DNA of 53,020 nt from an uncultured Oscillospiraceae bacterium (GCA_947626905.1 CANQUE010000009.1:1-53020), one strand, 5' to 3'. Numbered from the stretch's first letter, positions 23,954 to 33,216 are shown. Notes: generated from the sequence alone by a model not told the origin. A program made the numbers and translations.

Positions 23954-26776
23954 ATGCCCACCGACTTCAACGCCACTGTCAACCTTCCCAAAACCGATTT
24001 CCCCATGCGCGCCGGCCTGCCCAAGCGGGAGCCGGACATGCTCAAGGCCTGGGAAGAGCTGGACCTGTACCATGAGATGCTCAAGCGCACCGAGGGCCGG
24101 CCCCAGTTCGTGCTCCACGACGGCCCCCCGTTCTCCAACGGCAGCCTGCACATGGGCACCGCCCTCAACAAATGTCTGAAGGATTTCATCAACCGCTACA
24201 AATCCATGGCCGGGTATCACGTGCCCTACACCCCCGGCTGGGACAACCACGGCATGCCCATCGAGTCGGCCATCATCAAAGAGCAGAAGCTCAACCACAA
24301 GGCCATGAGCGTCAGCGAGTTCCGCAACGCCTGCCACGCCTATGCCGAGCACTACCTGGACGTGCAGCGCCAGGGCTTCAAGCGCCTGGGCGTGCTGGGC
24401 GACTGGGACCGCCCCTACCGGACCATGGACCCCAAGTTCGAGGCCCAGGAGGTCAAGGTCTTCGGGCAGATGTATGAGAAGGGCTACATCTACAAGGGCA
24501 AGAAACCCGTCTATTGGTGCCCCAAGGATGAGACCGCCCTGGCCGAGGCGGAGATCGAGTACTCCGACGACCCCGTCACCACCATTTTCGTGAAGTTCCG
24601 GGTCAAGGACGATCTGGGAAAGCTCAGCGCCATCGAGCCGCTGGACAACGTCTATTTCGTGATCTGGACCACCACCACCTGGACCATCCCGGGGAACCTG
24701 GCCATCTGCCTGAACCCCGCCTATGACTATACCCTGACCCGCGCCTCCAACGGCGAGGTCTACATCATGGCAAAGGAGCTGGCGGAGGGCGTCCTCCAGA
24801 AGGCAGGCCTGGAAATCAAGGAGGTCCTGGCCACCTTCAAGGGCGCCGAGCTGGAGCTGATGACCGCCCAGCACCCCCTCTTCGACCAGACCAGCCTTGT
24901 GATCCTGGGCGACCATGTGACCCTGGACGCCGGCACCGGCTGCGTGCACACCGCGCCGGCCTACGGCGCAGACGACTTCTTCGTCTGCCAGAAATATCCC
25001 CAGATCCCCTCCGGCCGGGACCTGGTGGTCAATGTGGACGACACCGGCCGCTTCACCGCCGACGCCGGAAAATATGAGGGGCTCAGCGTCCTGAAGGCCC
25101 ATGAGCCCATTTTCGCGGACCTGGTTTCCTGCGGCGCCATCCTGGCCTCCGAGGACATCACCCACTCCTATCCCCACTGCTGGCGGTGCAAGAACCCCAT
25201 CATCTTCCGGGCCACGGACCAGTGGTTCTGCTCCGTGGACGCCTTCAAGGAGGACGCGGTCCGGGCCGCCCGGAAGGTCAAGTGGAACCCCGACTGGGGC
25301 GCGGACCGGATGGAGAGCATGATCCGGGAGCGGGCCGACTGGTGCATCAGCCGCCAGCGCCGCTGGGGCCTGCCCATCCCGGTGTTCTACTGCGGTGATT
25401 GCGGCAAGCCCGTGTGCACCCCCGAGACCATCGAAAACGTCGCCGGGATATTCGGCGAAAAGGGCTCCAACGCCTGGTTCGACCTGTCCGTGGAGGAGCT
25501 GCTGCCCCAGGGCTTTGTCTGCCCCCACTGCGGCGGCAAGGTGACGGAGAAGGAGACCGACACCCTGGACGGCTGGTTCGACTCCGGCTCCACCCACATC
25601 GCCTCCATGGAGTTGGACAGCCCTGGCGTGTGGCCGGCGGATCTGTACCTGGAGGGCGGCGACCAGTTCCGCGGCTGGTTCCAGTCCAGCCTGCTCACCG
25701 CCGTGGCCACCCGGGGCCAGGCCCCCTATAGGGCGGTGCTGTGCCACGGCTGGACCGTGGACGGCGAGGGCCGGGCCATGCACAAGAGCCTTGGCAACGG
25801 GGTCTCCCCCGACGAGCTCACCGCCAAATACGGGGCGGACCTGTGCCGCCTCTGGGCCGCCAGCGCCGATTTCCGGCTGGATATGCGCTGCTCCGACGCC
25901 ATTTTCAAGCAGCTCAGCGACAAATATCTGAAGATCCGCAACACCGCCCGGTTCATCCTGGGCAACCTGGACGGGTTCGATCCCGACGCCGATCTGGTGC
26001 CTTACGAAGAGCTGCTGCCCATCGACCGCTGGGCTCTTGGCCGGGCGGCGGCGCTGATCGAAAAATGCCTGGCCTGCTACGACCGGTATGAGTTCTGGTC
26101 CGTCACCTACGCCATCCACAACTTCTGCGTGGTGGACATGTCCAACGTGTATATGGACATCGTGAAGGACCGGCTGTACTGCGAAGCTCGCCGCAGCCCC
26201 GTCCGCCGGGCCGCCCAGACCGCCCTGTGGTACGTGCTGGACTCCATGGTCCGGCTGCTGGCGCCCATCCTGTCCTTCACGGCGGACGAGATCTGGCTGG
26301 CCATGCCCCATCGGGCCGGCGACGACAGCCGCAACGTGATGCTCAACGATATGCCCTCCGGCCATGCGGAGTGGAAGCTCAGCGAAGAGCAGGCCGCTTT
26401 CTGGGACGACAGCCTGCGCCTGCGCTCGGACGTGAACAAGGCCCTGGAGCTGGCCCGGACGGACAAGACCATCGGCAAGCCCCTGGACGCCAAGGTCATC
26501 CTCCATGTGGGCCCCGAGGCCGCCCAGACCATGGCCCGGGTGGCAAAGCAGCCTCTGGAGAGCTTCTTCATCGTGTCCGAGGCGGAGATCTCCCCGGGCG
26601 AGGGCCCCGGCTGGGCCGGCACGGAAATGCCCGGCGTGAGCGTGGAAGTGGAGCCCTCCCGCCTGCCCAAATGCCCCCGCTGCTGGACCCACAGCGCCAG
26701 CGTGGGCAGCGACAGCGAGTATCCCGAGCTCTGCGCCCGGTGCGCCGGCGCGCTGAAATATACCCCCGGGGCGTGA
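23954..26776 (+). CDS. ileS: Isoleucyl-tRNA synthetase
   Basis: A 940-residue class I synthetase that charges tRNA-Ile. The HIGH motif is in GPPFSNGSLHMGTALNK (about residues 57-73). The editing CP1 insertion contains the TWTIPGNLAI segment (about 245) and GCVHTAPAYG (about 330). The KMSKS motif has the AMHKSLGN form common in clostridial IleS (about residue 610). The C-terminal zinc finger has CPRCW (about 910) and CARCAGAL. ATG at 23954 follows GGAGAGAAAAG; the TTG at 23921 has no site. It is followed by lspA after 49 bases, as in many Firmicutes. Confidence 0.97.
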   Translation: MPTDFNATVNLPKTDFPMRAGLPKREPDMLKAWEELDLYHEMLKRTEGRPQFVLHDGPPFSNGSLHMGTALNKCLKDFINRYKSMAGYHVPYTPGWDNHGMPIESAIIKEQKLNHKAMSVSEFRNACHAYAEHYLDVQRQGFKRLGVLGDWDRPYRTMDPKFEAQEVKVFGQMYEKGYIYKGKKPVYWCPKDETALAEAEIEYSDDPVTTIFVKFRVKDDLGKLSAIEPLDNVYFVIWTTTTWTIPGNLAICLNPAYDYTLTRASNGEVYIMAKELAEGVLQKAGLEIKEVLATFKGAELELMTAQHPLFDQTSLVILGDHVTLDAGTGCVHTAPAYGADDFFVCQKYPQIPSGRDLVVNVDDTGRFTADAGKYEGLSVLKAHEPIFADLVSCGAILASEDITHSYPHCWRCKNPIIFRATDQWFCSVDAFKEDAVRAARKVKWNPDWGADRMESMIRERADWCISRQRRWGLPIPVFYCGDCGKPVCTPETIENVAGIFGEKGSNAWFDLSVEELLPQGFVCPHCGGKVTEKETDTLDGWFDSGSTHIASMELDSPGVWPADLYLEGGDQFRGWFQSSLLTAVATRGQAPYRAVLCHGWTVDGEGRAMHKSLGNGVSPDELTAKYGADLCRLWAASADFRLDMRCSDAIFKQLSDKYLKIRNTARFILGNLDGFDPDADLVPYEELLPIDRWALGRAAALIEKCLACYDRYEFWSVTYAIHNFCVVDMSNVYMDIVKDRLYCEARRSPVRRAAQTALWYVLDSMVRLLAPILSFTADEIWLAMPHRAGDDSRNVMLNDMPSGHAEWKLSEEQAAFWDDSLRLRSDVNKALELARTDKTIGKPLDAKVILHVGPEAAQTMARVAKQPLESFFIVSEAEISPGEGPGWAGTEMPGVSVEVEPSRLPKCPRCWTHSASVGSDSEYPELCARCAGALKYTPGA

Positions 26777-26825
26777 GCCTCCGCTCCGCTCTGGGCTGAC
26801 AGACAGACAGTAGGAGGAAACTTCG

Positions 26826-27881
26826 GTGCTATACGCGATCGTGGCTTCCCTGGTCCTGATCCTGGACCAGGCGGTGAAACTGTGGACCACAAAGAACATC
26901 GTCCCCCTGGCCATCGGGGATGAGTGCGTGGAGCTGATCCCCGGCGTGCTTCACATGACCAATGTGCAAAACACGGGCGCCGCTTTCAGCATCCTGGCCA
27001 ACGCCCGCTGGCTCTTGGTGGCGGTGTCGCTGGTCTTCATCATCGGCATCATCATTCTCATCAGCTCGGAGATCATCTCCACCAACTTCGGCCGCTGGAC
27101 GGCGGTACTGGTGATGGCCGGCGCGCTGGGCAACTGCATCGACCGGGTCTTTTACGGCTATGTTGTGGACATGTTCGAGATCGAGCTGTTCAACTTCGCG
27201 GTCTTCAACGTGGCGGACATCTTCATCACCGTGTGCGGCATCCTGTTCTGTATCCACGTGATATTCTACCGGGAGCCGGCGGAGGTGGCCGCGGCGGTGC
27301 CCAAAAAGCCCCGCCCGGAGCGGCCCGCTCCCTTCAGGCGGCCGGCCAAGGCCGCCCCGGCCCGGACCAGCGCCAAGACCAGCGCCCGGACCGCCGAGCC
27401 GGAGGAGGAGCGTCCCGCCCGGCGCACCCGGCCCGCCCGGCAGCCCAAGGAAGATCCTTACGCCAACATCCCCCGGCGGGGCGAACACCGCTCCCTGGCC
27501 GACGAGCTGAAGATCAGCGACCCCAGCGATCCCTTCGCGGAGTGGGATTTCGGCGCGGAGGTGGAAGCTCCCGCCGCGGCTAAGAAGCCCGCCCCCGCCC
27601 CGGAGCCCGCCCCCGCCCCGAAGACGCGGGCGTCCGCCGGCGCGGCCCGCGCCCAGGCTCAGGCCCAGAAAAAACCGGCTCCCGCGCCGGAAGAGGACGA
27701 CTGGGACGATCTGGACTTCCAGCAGCAGACGCCCGCGCCCCGAAAACCGGCGGCCCGGACCCAGGCTCCCGCCCGTCCGGCGGCGCAGCCCGTCCCGAAG
27801 GCCCCCGCGCCGGAAGCGCCGGCGGAGGACACGGAGGAATACTCTCTGGAGGATATCCTGGCGGAGTTCCGGGATCTGTGA
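26826..27881 (+). CDS. lspA: Lipoprotein signal peptidase with long C-terminal tail
   Basis: A signal peptidase II that cleaves prolipoproteins after Lgt modification. Residues 1-150 are the normal four-helix enzyme: LILDQAVK near the N-terminus, QNTGAAFS (about 48-55), catalytic Asp106 in GNCIDR and Asp131 in FNVADI. About 200 further residues follow, roughly doubling the usual length of 150-170: an Ala/Pro/Arg-rich disordered tail, acidic near the end, closing with EEYSLEDILAEFRDL, which looks like a short helical peptide. The tail should be cytoplasmic. GTG start with AGGAGGAAAC ahead. The stop overlaps the rluD start (TGATG). Confidence 0.93.
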   Translation: MLYAIVASLVLILDQAVKLWTTKNIVPLAIGDECVELIPGVLHMTNVQNTGAAFSILANARWLLVAVSLVFIIGIIILISSEIISTNFGRWTAVLVMAGALGNCIDRVFYGYVVDMFEIELFNFAVFNVADIFITVCGILFCIHVIFYREPAEVAAAVPKKPRPERPAPFRRPAKAAPARTSAKTSARTAEPEEERPARRTRPARQPKEDPYANIPRRGEHRSLADELKISDPSDPFAEWDFGAEVEAPAAAKKPAPAPEPAPAPKTRASAGAARAQAQAQKKPAPAPEEDDWDDLDFQQQTPAPRKPAARTQAPARPAAQPVPKAPAPEAPAEDTEEYSLEDILAEFRDL

Positions 27882-28807
27882 TGGACAAAAACGACAAGAT
27901 CATAACGATAACGGCAGAGGAGAGCGGCGAGCGGATCGACGCTCTCCTTGCCCGCCAGGAGGAGATCCGCAGCCGCTCCGCCGCGGCGAAGCTGCTGGAG
28001 GAGGGACTGGTGAGCGCCGGGGGCGTCCCCGTGCGGAAAAACCACCGTGTTTCGGCGGCGGAAACCTTCACCGTGATCCTCCCCGAGGCGGCCCCGGCCC
28101 GGGCCGTGGCGCAGTCCATCCCTCTGGACGTGGTATATGAGGACGGCGACGTGATCGTGGTGAACAAGCCCCGGGGCCTGGTGGTGCATCCCGCCCCCGG
28201 CCACCCGGACGGCACGCTGGTGAACGCCCTGCTGGCCCACTGCGGGTCCAGCCTCTCCGGCGTGGGCGGCGAGCTGCGGCCGGGGATCGTCCACCGGATC
28301 GACAAGGACACCAGCGGTCTTATCATTGCGGCGAAAAACGACCGGGCCCACCAGGCGCTGGCCGCCCAGCTCAAGGACCGGAGCCTGTCCCGGGTCTATG
28401 ACGCGGTGTGCCACGGCTCTTTCCGGGACAGCGCCGGCACGGTGGACGCCCCCATCGGCCGGGACCCCCGCAACCGCCAGCGCATGGCGGTCACGGACAA
28501 AAACGCCCGGCCCGCCGTCACCCACTGGCAGGTGCTGACCCGGTATGACCGGTACACCTATATCCGCTGCCGCCTGGAGACCGGCCGCACCCACCAGATC
28601 CGGGTCCACATGGCCTATACGGGCCACCCCCTGCTGGGGGACACGATCTATGGCGGCCGCCGGGACAAGGGCATGCAGACCCAGTGCCTGCATGCCCGGG
28701 GCCTGCAGTTCATCCACCCGGCCACCGGCGAGCCCATCCAGCTGTGGACCGACCTGCCCGACTGGTTCAGCCAGGCGCTGTCCAAGCTGGGCCCGCCGAT
28801 CGATTGA
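27881..28807 (+). CDS. rluD: RluD-type 23S rRNA pseudouridine synthase
   Basis: A 308-residue RluA-family pseudouridine synthase. The N-terminal S4 RNA-binding domain (about 15-75; RIDALLARQEEIRSRSAAAKLLEEG) precedes the catalytic domain with GIVHRIDKDTSGL, where the Asp near residue 140 is the nucleophile. Later marks are GRTHQIRVHM (about 240) and HPLLGD. In Firmicutes this gene next to lspA (ylyB) modifies the large-subunit rRNA; the exact uridines are inferred. ATG at 27881 overlaps the lspA stop by one base, so translation is probably coupled. Confidence 0.92.
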   Translation: MDKNDKIITITAEESGERIDALLARQEEIRSRSAAAKLLEEGLVSAGGVPVRKNHRVSAAETFTVILPEAAPARAVAQSIPLDVVYEDGDVIVVNKPRGLVVHPAPGHPDGTLVNALLAHCGSSLSGVGGELRPGIVHRIDKDTSGLIIAAKNDRAHQALAAQLKDRSLSRVYDAVCHGSFRDSAGTVDAPIGRDPRNRQRMAVTDKNARPAVTHWQVLTRYDRYTYIRCRLETGRTHQIRVHMAYTGHPLLGDTIYGGRRDKGMQTQCLHARGLQFIHPATGEPIQLWTDLPDWFSQALSKLGPPID

Positions 28808-28817
28808 GGTCATGCCC

Positions 28818-30719
28818 ATGCTCCCACTGTTCATATATCTGATCTTCGGCCAGCTCCTGGCCTGGCGGGTCCTGCCCGAGCTTCGGGCGGCGGTAAAATG
28901 CTGGCTGGGGCTGGTGTTCGGCTGCGTGGCCCTGATGTGGCTGCCCTGTCTGGGCGCCTTCGTCTGGGGCTTCACCTTCCGCGCCCAGATCGCCGCCCTG
29001 GCCGCTGCCGCCCTGGGCGCGGCGGCGCTGCTGCCCTGGAAAAAGGCCCCGGCGCTGTGGAAGCGCCGGACCCTGCCCGCCCCGCCGGCACTGACCCGGG
29101 GCGACGGGGCGGGGCTGCTGCTCTCCCTGCTGGCCACCGCCTTTTGCGGATATCTGCTGCACACCCACGTGCTCATGCCCCACGACGACGGCAGCCTCTG
29201 GGTGGGCCAGAGCACTTACGGGGATCTGGCCATGCATCTGGGCTTCGTGGAAAGCCTGTACCGCCAGGGGACCTTCCCCCCGGAGTACAGCATCTTCCCC
29301 GGCCAGCAGATCGATTACCCCTTCCTGGTGGACGCCGCCTCCGCCAGCCTGCGCTTTTTCGGGCTGAGCCTGCGCATGAGCGTGATCGTGCCCAGCCTTT
29401 TCATGCTGCTGGCGGTGTTTTACGGCTTCTGGCTGCTGGCGGACAAGCTGGCCCGGAAGCTGGCCCCCACGGTCACCGCATGGCTGCTGTTCGTATTCAA
29501 CGGCGGGTTCGGCTTTCTGTACTTTTTCGGTGGGAAATACAACCTGACCACCCTGCTCAGCGGCTTTTACGTGACCCCCACCAACCTGGTAGACGAGGAT
29601 CTGCGGTGGGTGAACGTGGTGTGCGACATGCTGATCCCCCAGCGGACCACCATGGCCGGCTGGTGCGTGGGCCTGGCGGCCATATACCTGCTCATCACCG
29701 TGCTGGAAAAGTCCGTGGCCGGAGAGAACTGCCGCCGGACGACCCTGGCGCTGGCGGTCACCGCCGGGGCCATGCCCATGATCCATACCCACACCTTCCT
29801 GGCGCTGGGCGTGCTGTCGGCGGTCTGGTTCTTCGCCTGGATCGGCAAGGCAAAAAAGGCGGGCGCCGCCCGGGTCCTGGTGAGCAACTATGTGCTCTAC
29901 GGGGCGGTGTGTCTGGCCCTGGCGCTGCCCCAGCTGTTCCGGTGGACCTTCGACGCGGCGGGGACCGGGCGGCTGATCTGGTTCAACCCCGGCTGGGTCC
30001 ATGGCGATACCCCGTGGCTGTTCTTCTGGCTCATCAACGGCGGGGTGGTGTTCTGCGCCATGCTGCCGATGATGGTCTTCCTGCGGGGGGACCGGCTGCG
30101 GCTGTTTCTGGGCGCGGCGGCGCTGTTCGTCCTGGGCAATCTGGTGGCCTTTCAGCCCAACCCCTACGACGACAACAAGCTGCTGTACATCTGGTACATG
30201 ATCGTGGATATCCAGGCCTGCGCCTGGATATGGGAGCTTCTGGAGCGGACGAGGCCCCGGGCCCTGGCGGCCGCCGCCGGGGCGGCCTTCGTCGTCCTGG
30301 GCACCCTGTCCGGCGCCATGACCATGCTTCGGGAGGCCGTCAGCGAATACCAGCTCTTCAGCCCGGAACAGGTCCGCGCGGCCGACTACATCACCGCCGA
30401 GACCCCGGCGGACAGCCTGTTTCTGACCGCCACCGCCCACACCAACCCGGTGTCCGTGCTGGCCGGGCGCAGCATCCTGTGCGGGCCGGGGATGTATCTG
30501 TATTACCACGGCGTGGACTACGCCGACCGGGAAGCGCAGGTGGCGGAGATGTACAAGGGCGGAGAGAAATTTGAGATCTTCGCGGAAAAATACGGCGTGG
30601 ACTATGTGTATATCAGCCAGACGGAGCGGTCCGCCTACGCCGTGGATTACGACTATTTTGCCGGCGCTTACCCCCTGATCTACTCCCAGGACGGCGTCAG
30701 CATCTTCCAAATCTCGTAG
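28818..30719 (+). CDS. Large polytopic membrane protein, GT-C glycosyltransferase-like
   Basis: A 633-residue protein with many hydrophobic helices. After three or four N-terminal helices comes an extracytoplasmic loop with HDDGSLWVGQSTYGDLAMHLGF (about residues 118-140), where acidic residues sit as in GT-C lipid-sugar-dependent glycosyltransferases. More helices follow, and then a soluble C-terminal part (about 540-633; ADYITAETPADSLFLTATAHTNPV and YGVDYVYIS) of the type seen in YYY/DUF2298-like and related membrane glycosyltransferases. Transfer from a polyprenyl-phosphate sugar is inferred. The GtrA protein two genes on fits. ATG 28818 has GAGGT eight bases upstream; ATG 28812 is too close. 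Confidence 0.65.
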   Translation: MLPLFIYLIFGQLLAWRVLPELRAAVKCWLGLVFGCVALMWLPCLGAFVWGFTFRAQIAALAAAALGAAALLPWKKAPALWKRRTLPAPPALTRGDGAGLLLSLLATAFCGYLLHTHVLMPHDDGSLWVGQSTYGDLAMHLGFVESLYRQGTFPPEYSIFPGQQIDYPFLVDAASASLRFFGLSLRMSVIVPSLFMLLAVFYGFWLLADKLARKLAPTVTAWLLFVFNGGFGFLYFFGGKYNLTTLLSGFYVTPTNLVDEDLRWVNVVCDMLIPQRTTMAGWCVGLAAIYLLITVLEKSVAGENCRRTTLALAVTAGAMPMIHTHTFLALGVLSAVWFFAWIGKAKKAGAARVLVSNYVLYGAVCLALALPQLFRWTFDAAGTGRLIWFNPGWVHGDTPWLFFWLINGGVVFCAMLPMMVFLRGDRLRLFLGAAALFVLGNLVAFQPNPYDDNKLLYIWYMIVDIQACAWIWELLERTRPRALAAAAGAAFVVLGTLSGAMTMLREAVSEYQLFSPEQVRAADYITAETPADSLFLTATAHTNPVSVLAGRSILCGPGMYLYYHGVDYADREAQVAEMYKGGEKFEIFAEKYGVDYVYISQTERSAYAVDYDYFAGAYPLIYSQDGVSIFQIS

Positions 30720-30733
30720 ATCTGTGTTATACT
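30705..30733 (+). promoter_or_regulatory. Promoter of lipoprotein-gtrA pair
   Basis: TTCCAA, 17-base spacer, TATACT, overlapping the end of the membrane glycosyltransferase-like gene. Confidence 0.6.
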
Positions 30734-30785
30734 GACAGCGCTGTCCCCGATCCGACACATAGCGCCCCCTTGGAGGAACCTACTT

Positions 30786-31181
30786 ATGAAAAGAACCATC
30801 GCATTGATCCTGTTCGTCCTGCTTCTCACCGGCCTGGCCGCCTGCAGCCGGGAGGAGAGCGACGTGGCCCAGACCCCCTCGCCCACGGTCCCGGCGGCCT
30901 CTTCCAGCTCCGACACGTCCCTGACGGGCCAGAAAGAGCCCCCCGCCTCGGGAACGGACGCCGCCCCCTCCGGGAATTATGCGGCGGCCCTGGAATATGT
31001 GGGCCGGCCCGTGTCGGAGCTGTACGCCGCCCTGGGCCAGCCTGTGGAGACCCCCTCTTACGGCCCCTCCTGCCTGACCGAAGGGGCGGAGGACGGCATC
31101 CTCACCTATGAAGATTTCTATGTCTGGACCGTGCGCACCGCCGACGAGGAGCTGGTCCACGACGTGTACCCGGCGGAATGA
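30786..31181 (+). CDS. Small lipoprotein of unknown function
   Basis: A 131-residue secreted lipoprotein. The signal peptide MKRTIALILFVLLLTGLAAC ends in a lipobox (LAAC) with Cys20 for lipidation. A Ser/Thr/Pro-rich linker follows (about 22-62), then a small folded domain of about 65 residues (YVGRPVSELYAALGQPVETPSYGPSC...) resembling a short SmpA/OmlA- or BLIP-like fold. That resemblance is a guess from the GRPVSEL..ALGQP pattern. Its stop overlaps the GtrA start (ATGA), so the two are cotranslated. Confidence 0.75.
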   Translation: MKRTIALILFVLLLTGLAACSREESDVAQTPSPTVPAASSSSDTSLTGQKEPPASGTDAAPSGNYAAALEYVGRPVSELYAALGQPVETPSYGPSCLTEGAEDGILTYEDFYVWTVRTADEELVHDVYPAE

Positions 31182-31624
31182 CCATGCCGGAAAAGCTCCT
31201 GGCCCTGTATCGGAAATACAGGGAGATCATCAGCTACCTCTTCTTCGGCGGCCTGACCACCCTGGTCAGCTGGGCCACCTACGCCCTGGGCGCCGGGCCT
31301 TTGGCGCTGGGCGTCACCCCCGCCAACATCTTCAGCTGGATATGCGCCGTTTCCTTCGCCTTCGTGACCAACAAGCTGTGGGTCTTTGACTCCAAAAGCT
31401 GGGCCTGGCCCGGCTGGCTGAAGGAGGCCGGGTCCTTCTTCGCCGGCCGGATCTTTTCCGGGGTGGTGGAGCTGGGCGGGCTGCCGCTGCTGATGCGGCT
31501 GGGCCTGGACCAGGCGTTGTTCGGCGTCGAGGGCTTCGCCGCCAAGATCGTTATCAGCGTGGTGGTGATCGTCCTCAACTACGTCATCTCCAAGCTCTTC
31601 GTCTTCCGAAAGAAGAAATCATAA
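31178..31624 (+). CDS. GtrA family membrane protein
   Basis: A 148-residue GtrA-like protein with four membrane helices: SYLFFGGLTTLVSWATYAL at the N-terminus, the NIFSWICAVSFAFVTNKLWVFDS signature loop (about 55-75), and a C-terminal IVISVVVIVLNYVISKLFVF helix with basic tail. GtrA proteins are thought to move polyprenyl-phosphate-linked sugars across the membrane for a partner glycosyltransferase. The GT-C-like gene two positions upstream is a candidate partner. The ATG at 31178 overlaps the preceding stop; a second ATG at 31184 is possible. A strong bidirectional terminator follows. Confidence 0.9.
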   Translation: MTMPEKLLALYRKYREIISYLFFGGLTTLVSWATYALGAGPLALGVTPANIFSWICAVSFAFVTNKLWVFDSKSWAWPGWLKEAGSFFAGRIFSGVVELGGLPLLMRLGLDQALFGVEGFAAKIVISVVVIVLNYVISKLFVFRKKKS

Positions 31625-31632
31625 CAAAAATC

Positions 31633-31665
31633 CCGCCGCGGCCATAGGCCGCGGCGGCGTCTTTT
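31633..31665. terminator. Bidirectional terminator
   Basis: 11-bp perfect stem CCGCCGCGGCC / GGCCGCGGCGG with loop ATA. It is followed by CTTTTT on the plus strand and ATTTTTGTT on the minus strand, serving two convergent genes. Confidence 0.93.
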
Positions 31666-31675
31666 TATCGATCTG

Positions 31676-32179
31676 TCAGTCCCAGCGGGGGCCGTCGTCG
31701 TGGGGCTCCTCGTGGAATTCTTCCTGGCCCTCCTCCTGGGGCGGCTCCTGGTGGCTCTCCTCCCCGGCGGGCTCCTCCTCGTGGATCTCCACTTCCACGT
31801 CCGCCTCGGCCTCTGTCTGGTCCACCACCGACTCGAAGGATACGTCCTTCTGCGCCGCCTCGATGGCCATGGCCGCCTGGATCTGGGTGATCTCCTCCTC
31901 CATCGACGCGATGGTCGCCATGGCCATGTCGATCTGCTGGCTGACCTGGGCCAGGCCCTCCTCCGGCGCGTCATGGTGAGCCTCATAGTACAGCTTCCCC
32001 AGCTCGGTGTAAGCCTTCTTGATGGTGTCCTTCTGGCCGGAGATGTCCATGTTCAGCTTGGCGATGCGGCTGACCTGCTTCGTCTTGGTGGCCGCCGCGC
32101 TGGCAACATCCTTGGTCTTTTCCGCCGCCTTGGACGCGAACGCCCCCACCTTATCCATGAAATCACTGAATCCCGACAT
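31676..32179 (-). CDS. Coiled-coil protein of unknown function
   Basis: A 167-residue protein. The N-terminal FSDFMDKVGAFASKAAEKTKDVASAAATKTKQVSRIAKLN region is an amphipathic Ala/Lys helix recalling YtxH-like sequences. Then comes a helical segment DISGQKDTIKKAYTELGKLYYEAH (about 45-70), a further coiled coil, and an acidic Glu/His-rich disordered tail (about 122-167). There are no cysteines, no signal peptide and no catalytic motif. Similar helical proteins, some followed by a zinc ribbon, occur in clostridia, but no function is known to me. It stands 74 bases downstream of lgt with its own ribosome site (AGGAGGC). Confidence 0.65.
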   Translation of the reverse strand: MSGFSDFMDKVGAFASKAAEKTKDVASAAATKTKQVSRIAKLNMDISGQKDTIKKAYTELGKLYYEAHHDAPEEGLAQVSQQIDMAMATIASMEEEITQIQAAMAIEAAQKDVSFESVVDQTEAEADVEVEIHEEEPAGEESHQEPPQEEGQEEFHEEPHDDGPRWD

Positions 32180-32253
32180 TTGAATGCCTCCTTTTTTATT
32201 TCTTATTCTATTCTATTTTCTTTGCTTTTTCTTGTTTTTCCTCTGGTAGTTTT

Positions 32254-33216
32254 TTATTCGCCCTCCGGCGGGTCCCCGTCCTCCGGCTCCTGGGAGGCAG
32301 CCGGCGCCGGCTCGCCGTCCGCGCCGTCCGCGCCGCTGTCCGGCTCCGCCGCCGGCGCCTCTTCCTCCGCCGGGCCCGCCGCTATGGCCGCCGCCCGGTT
32401 CACCCACAGCTTCTCCGGCCGGCACCGGCCGCTGCGCAGGATCGCGATCACCGCCACTGCCGCCGCCAGGCATGTGACCGCCGCCAGCAGCTGGCTGACC
32501 CGGATGCCGCTGCTGCCGATATACAGCGAGTCGGTCCGCAGGCCCTCGATCCACATCCGTCCCAGGCCATACCAGCCCACATAATACAGGAAGAACTGTC
32601 CGTCAAAGCGGCGGACCGTCTTTTGGGAAACGGTGTGCAGGCCGATAAAGCCCAGCAGGTTCCACAGCGACTCATACAAAAACGTGGGATGTACATAGAT
32701 GGTGCTGCCGTTCAGCGTCAGCCCCATCCGGCAGAAGATATCGGTCTCGTACCCATAGGCCTCCCGGTTCATAAAGTTGCCCCAGCGGCCCACGCACTGG
32801 CCGATGAGAAGGCCAAAGCTCACCAGATCCAGCATGGCCAGCGGGGAGATCTTTTTCACCCGGCAGACCACGAACACCGTGATCACCGCGGCGATCACGC
32901 CGCCGTAAATGGCCAGGCCGCCCTCCCAGATCTTCACCATGTCCCAGAGGGTCTCATAGCCCCCGTAAAACACCACATAGTATACCCGGGCGCCGATAAT
33001 GGCCAGGGGCACGGCGAACAGAAGGTTGTCGATCAGGTCGTCCTGCTTGATGCCGAATTCCTCGCTCCGGTGGTAGCAGTATGCCACCGCCAGCAAAAAC
33101 CCGCAGGCAATGATCACCCCATACCAGTAAAAGGTGTGGCCGAACAGGACGAAGGAGTTGGACGGACAAATGGACCAGTCCCCCAGCAGAGGGAAGGATA
33201 TAGACGCGGATGACAT
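32254..33216 (-). CDS. lgt: Prolipoprotein diacylglyceryl transferase
   Basis: A 320-residue Lgt that transfers diacylglycerol from phosphatidylglycerol to the lipobox cysteine of prolipoproteins, the step before LspA. Seven membrane helices are visible. Marks include YWYGVIIACGFLLA near the N-terminus, GGLAIYGGVI (about 93-102) and the Lgt signature GRWGNFMNREAYG (about 143-155). The C-terminal 55 residues are a Pro/Ala/Glu-rich disordered extension beyond the usual end. ATG 33216 is preferred over the upstream TTG at 33243, whose codons overlap the AAGGAGGAAC ribosome site. It starts two bases after the yfmH stop, so it is in that operon. Confidence 0.95.
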   Translation of the reverse strand: MSSASISFPLLGDWSICPSNSFVLFGHTFYWYGVIIACGFLLAVAYCYHRSEEFGIKQDDLIDNLLFAVPLAIIGARVYYVVFYGGYETLWDMVKIWEGGLAIYGGVIAAVITVFVVCRVKKISPLAMLDLVSFGLLIGQCVGRWGNFMNREAYGYETDIFCRMGLTLNGSTIYVHPTFLYESLWNLLGFIGLHTVSQKTVRRFDGQFFLYYVGWYGLGRMWIEGLRTDSLYIGSSGIRVSQLLAAVTCLAAAVAVIAILRSGRCRPEKLWVNRAAAIAAGPAEEEAPAAEPDSGADGADGEPAPAASQEPEDGDPPEGE

